Shown in pieces: positions 60,378-64,000 of a DNA stretch of 64,000 nt. A program made the position numbers and the translations under genes. Within the stretch, counting starts at the first letter, position 1; the number at the start of each line of letters is the position of its first letter. Under the pieces are notes generated by a model. It ran no database searches and was not told the origin of the DNA. It saw only the letters and a program-made list of their open reading frames with translations. The stretch spans positions 186,001 to 250,000 of the forward strand of contig JAIXMP010000047.1 in NCBI GenBank assembly GCA_025677815.1, read 5' to 3'. This DNA comes from Phascolomyces articulosus (Eukaryota; Mucoromycota; Mucoromycetes; Mucorales; Lichtheimiaceae).

Positions 60378-61663
60378 TCAAAAAATATACATTATTTTGG
60401 ATATAGAACATGTTACAACAAAAGCAATAATAGTGATGAAAAAGAAAGGAAAATGTCTAATAGGGGTAAGAATAGTGGTAGAAGAGGAATCTGAGGTAAA
60501 AAGAGATTCCTGTTGTACCAAAGGCCCAATCCACCATTTATCGGGATGGTTTTTTTCAAATATGCTGTCACCAAACCCAATGTTCCACTGTTTAGAAGAT
60601 TTTTCGTCTTCATCGATCTCTTCTGGTCTTGTCCCTTTCCAACGGCCCAAGCATTCATCATAGCATGTACTATTGGGTTCAAATAAAGGATCTACCAACT
60701 GTTCAACTGTAATGCCTGTCTCGTCTGCGATCCATTTCAACATATTAGACAAATTACAAAAGCTTTCGATAATAGTTGGCGCTTTACTCTCCGTGTCGAA
60801 TGGGACCGGACAGGTTGCATGGGATGGATCATGATCATAGACGCCAAATATCCTTGCAAGGAGACCAACGGCAACTGGTAACGAAGTACCATTGTTTACT
60901 TGCTTTTGTACAATCAATGGACTTCCTATAACGTGAAGAAAAAAAACCATTGTTAAATATATGGAACATAGATAAGGTGCATCCCGATTATTCTTACTCC
61001 AGTTGTCATTTTAAATATTCTTTCATATCGCTATTTGTAAATAATTTAGATACCTGAATCACCATGACAAGCCCTTTCATCGCTGTGAGAAGACATTGCT
61101 TCGACCATATCTGAGTATCCGGCTGTAAACTTCGTTATATTGACAGGCATATGTTGTAATATTCGCGCTTCTGGTTGATCAACTCTTGTATAACCATAGC
61201 CCATCAACATGGCTTGACGTGGTACATCCAGATCTTTTGCAGACCATAAGGCAACCCTAGCAATGCGAGCCGAGGGTTTGAGGGGTTTCTGCAATTTGAC
61301 AATAGCGATATCATGGTGCATATCGACCTCCCCTTGATCTTTTAGATAGTCAGGATGTACAAGCCAATCGACGATCGGATTGATTGTATGATGTTTACGA
61401 TCGATATCTCCATAGCCAACAAAATATGGATTTTGCGTCATATTGAGTGGGTGTTCAACATCAGCAACACAGTGTGCAGCAGTAAGAACGATTGGAGGGT
61501 TGAAGGATATAATTATGCCACCGCAGACATGTGGATTCCCAAGCATGACATAATATGGATAAGTGGATGAATCATTTACATTAACACCTTCTTGAATTGC
61601 GAGTACAAGTACTGGAACGAAATATATACAGCATAAAGCAATTGTAATAAAGAAATACATCAT
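60378..61663 (-). CDS. trypsin-like (S1) serine protease with hydrophobic C-terminus
   Basis: Two exons; the intron is at about 60927-61053. Start placed at the ATG at 61661-61663, giving the signal peptide MMYFFITIALCCIYFVPVLV; an in-frame ATG at 61822 would add 53 hydrophobic or polar residues and is less likely. Catalytic triad: His in VLTAAHC, Asp in HHDIAIVKL, Ser in CHGDSGSPL (joined across the intron). The N-terminal domain has CGGIIISF. The C-terminal 200 residues extend beyond a normal S1 domain, with a Cys pair (STCYDECLGRW), and end in a Ser-rich stem plus FFFITIIAFVVTCSI, suggesting a membrane anchor or GPI signal. Probably secreted or surface-bound. Tail-to-tail with TrpRS. Target unknown. 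Confidence 0.87.
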
Positions 61664-61986
61664 ATTATTATAATATATCAAATGAAAGAATGATAAAAAG
61701 GAAAGATATAATGAAGAGAGGTTGTGTGCAAGTTTTTTTTTCATTATAAGAAAAAAGAAATAAAAAGTTGTTGGTTTAGGATTATCATGATCCCAACCGC
61801 ATAATTTTTTTTTGTTTTCCATTGTTGAAATTTAGTTTGACATACAACAGCAACAATATTTACATACATGTAATATGTGTATATATATAAGTTTATATAA
61901 GTTTATAAATATAGGAATTTATATTTTAGAATAATCAGCTAAAAAAGGGAAAGGGGTTGTTTGTTCCATTATGATGACATGAATTT
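61664..61986. other. intergenic, monooxygenase 3' end to protease promoter
   Basis: 323 bp A+T-rich. It includes codons for an alternative upstream protease start (61822). No other element seen. Confidence 0.5.
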
Positions 61987-63172
61987 TTACGATACATTCC
62001 ATCCCTGAAAATCCAAATTTATATTATCGGCAAGCCAATCCTCCATAGACAGCGAAAATTGACCCATCCATCCAATATGCAGGTCAGGTCGAATTATGAC
62101 AGCAGCAGGTACATCTTCATCTTTTACATTATATCCGGAATGGCATTGTGTTTGATTAATCTTGTCAATTAAGAGTGCTTGTTTATTAATGATACTTGGC
62201 GATGAATCGATAATTCCTCTTTGTGTAGTTGTCGTAATGAGATGAATCTGTAACCAACTCCATTCCTTGTCTTTGAATGTTTCTAGTGCTTGGGATACTC
62301 GTTCGGCTGTATGTGTCAAATCACCTGCAAGGATTAATAAATGAAAACACCAATTGTGTTTTGTGCGCCAGAGATCATAAAGTCTTGCCTTTTTGCCAGT
62401 GTTATATGCAACCACCTTAAAGTCGGGCGCACGATCACCTATCCTCAGTTTCCTAGACGGCAACGACGACGACAAGGCTGTCGATGCATATGAAATGCCA
62501 AACCCTGTTGTAAACTCTTGGTTCTCGTTTATCAAACTCATCAACGGTTCATCTTTCAAGTCATTCCCCGAAACCAACCGGTCAATGGCAATGACCTTTT
62601 GCGCTATGGGTCGTCGTTCAGTTTCATAAGTTGATAGAAGATTAGATTTTGCTAAACCACAGTTCACCATGGCAATTTTCCACATCTGCATCATATATAT
62701 ATTACGTTGAAAATTTAATAACCGAGATGATTCTTGTGAATATTGAAATATAAAAGTTCTTACCAAATTAAAAACATCGCCAATGCCCGTGTTTAAGCCT
62801 TGTCCCAAAGTTGGACTTTGTGAATGACAAGCGTCTCCACATAGGAATACGCGAGGTATATTATTGTTATCATTTCCTTCTTCCTCTTCATTCATCCAAT
62901 CGGTATATCTATTTGCTACATGTTGACCAACACTATATACTGTCCACCACATTACTGCCAAAAATTCAACTCGATGTGGCAAAAGGGCTCTACGTGCTTC
63001 ACTTTGAACTGTTTCAAGTGGAATTTGATTCCTATCCCGATCATCCGATGGTAGTTCCACCATAACACGAGTTAAGTTATTTTCTCTTGGGAATAAACAT
63101 GCATGGCTTCCAAAAGGACCTCGTACAAAACTATTATTATTTTATATATTTGTACGTATTAAATTGTAATGC

Positions 63173-63206
<34 letters not shown>

Positions 63207-64000
63207 AACTTCAAGAACTCTTTTCTCCCTTCTTTAATAAAATAACAAAATTATTTTATACCTTATACTTTTTCGATCAGGAAAATTAGTTTGAACCAAA
63301 GCATCCAAGACGCCACAATTTTGTTTGCTTCCGCGGCCTTCATACTCAATTCCAAGCTGTTGTCTTATTGAACTATGGGCACCATCGCATCCAAGTAAAT
63401 ATTTGGCACGGACCTTTTCTGTCGCATGGTTTTTTTTATTCTTCAATGTTGCCAAAATAGGATAATCTTCTCCTTCTTCTCGGATAAACTGTGATACGGT
63501 AACAGGGCGCTCCACTTGAATACCATTTTCTGAAAGTGTATGTTGAAAGTTTGATTCTGTAATATGTTGCCCAACACAAAGTAAATGCCTATACAGTAAT
63601 ATATGTTAGAAAGTTCAGTTTTTACAAAAATTGGTTATAAGATATAGCTTCATACTTGTATTTTGTTACTATGGAATCTGGGACAAAATCAATACTTGTA
63701 CGTCCAGCTGTTGCTGTATGATTACGAGGTGGTAATTGATGATGAACTGCTAATGCATCAACTTTACTGCCAGTATTCAAGAGATCTGTGTTGAGTCCAG
63801 TAAAATCGAGAATTTCAAGAGTACGACCATGTAACCAGTCTCCGCGGCCCCAATGCTGTGGCTCAGCTTCAATGTCTGTATTTAATATATTTTTTATCGT
63901 ATGATTATAAGATAATTTGTTCACGCTCTCATGTTAGAAAGAATAAGAAACAAAAATTGGGATTCGAAGGTTTTGTTACCTATTATACGAATTGTTAGAC
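61987..64000 (-). CDS. FAD-dependent phenol hydroxylase-like monooxygenase (N-terminus outside window)
   Basis: The right edge cuts the 5' end, so the dinucleotide-binding GxGxxG lies outside. From the edge: LTIRII joined to DIEAEPQHWGRGDWLHGRTL (63810-64000); KYLLGCDGAHSSIRQQLGIE (63340-63400, the DG motif); FVRGPFGSHACLFPRENN; RVFLCGDACHSQSPTLGQGL, then NTGIGDVFNL (about 62765-62855, the GD motif of FAD binding). An intron of about 84 bp (ending near 62685) restores MWKIAMVNCGLA. The C-terminal domain has RAPDFKVV and IGWMGQFSLSMEDW, the thioredoxin-like domain of phenol 2-monooxygenases. Stop at 61987. These enzymes hydroxylate phenolic rings with NADPH and O2. The exact substrate is unknown. 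Confidence 0.9.

Overview
This window is nuclear DNA of a filamentous fungus, most likely an early-diverging one of the Mucoromycota (Mucorales-like). The reasons are: A+T-rich sequence (roughly two thirds A+T by eye), almost every gene split by short GT-AG introns of about 50-150 bp, long homopolymer and trinucleotide tracts, a LINE endonuclease remnant, and two members of a PD-(D/E)XK-like gene family that I associate with Mucoromycota. The genus cannot be named from the sequence alone. No tRNA, rRNA, CRISPR array or bacterial-type operon was seen.

Left arm (1-30.0 kb), dense housekeeping genes: a DHX29-type DExH helicase (cut by the left edge), a Cuz1/ZFAND2-like AN1 zinc-finger protein, mitochondrial ribosomal protein bL28m, a DHA2 drug:H+ antiporter, ERO1 (ER disulfide formation), a mitochondrial HemW/RSAD1-like radical-SAM protein, the P-body helicase DHH1, a small unknown ORF, an XLF/Nej1-type NHEJ factor with a C-terminal Ku-binding-like motif, quinolinate phosphoribosyltransferase (BNA6) and a spliced coiled-coil protein.

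Middle (30-45 kb), accessory and gene-poor: a LINE endonuclease 5' fragment, a pair of near-identical inverted palindromic repeats bounding a 1.5 kb unit, a 292 bp tandem duplication, a decayed reading frame with PIP-box-like motifs, and two divergently arranged members of a PD-(D/E)XK-like family. One of these is apparently intact and spliced (35.5-38.1 kb, minus). The other is decayed (40.8-42.6 kb, plus). Both carry the same 26 bp E-box-containing element just upstream of their start codon, and a 45 bp tandem repeat lies between them. This is the most unusual part of the window.

Right arm (45-64 kb): a polyQ-rich bHLH-zipper transcription factor, a 5.2 kb gene-free stretch, an Rch1/SLC10A7-type transporter with long disordered tails, the ESCRT-0 subunit HSE1 (whose stop codon is followed by a 13-codon in-frame extension), mitochondrial tryptophanyl-tRNA synthetase, a trypsin-like serine protease with a hydrophobic C-terminus, and a phenol-hydroxylase-like FAD monooxygenase cut by the right edge.

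The housekeeping genes do not form one pathway. Three act in mitochondria (bL28m, HemW-like, TrpRS), two on RNA (DHX29-like, DHH1) and two in the secretory/endosomal system (ERO1, HSE1). CDS coordinates below are spans that include introns. Exon joins were read by eye from splice signals and conserved motifs.
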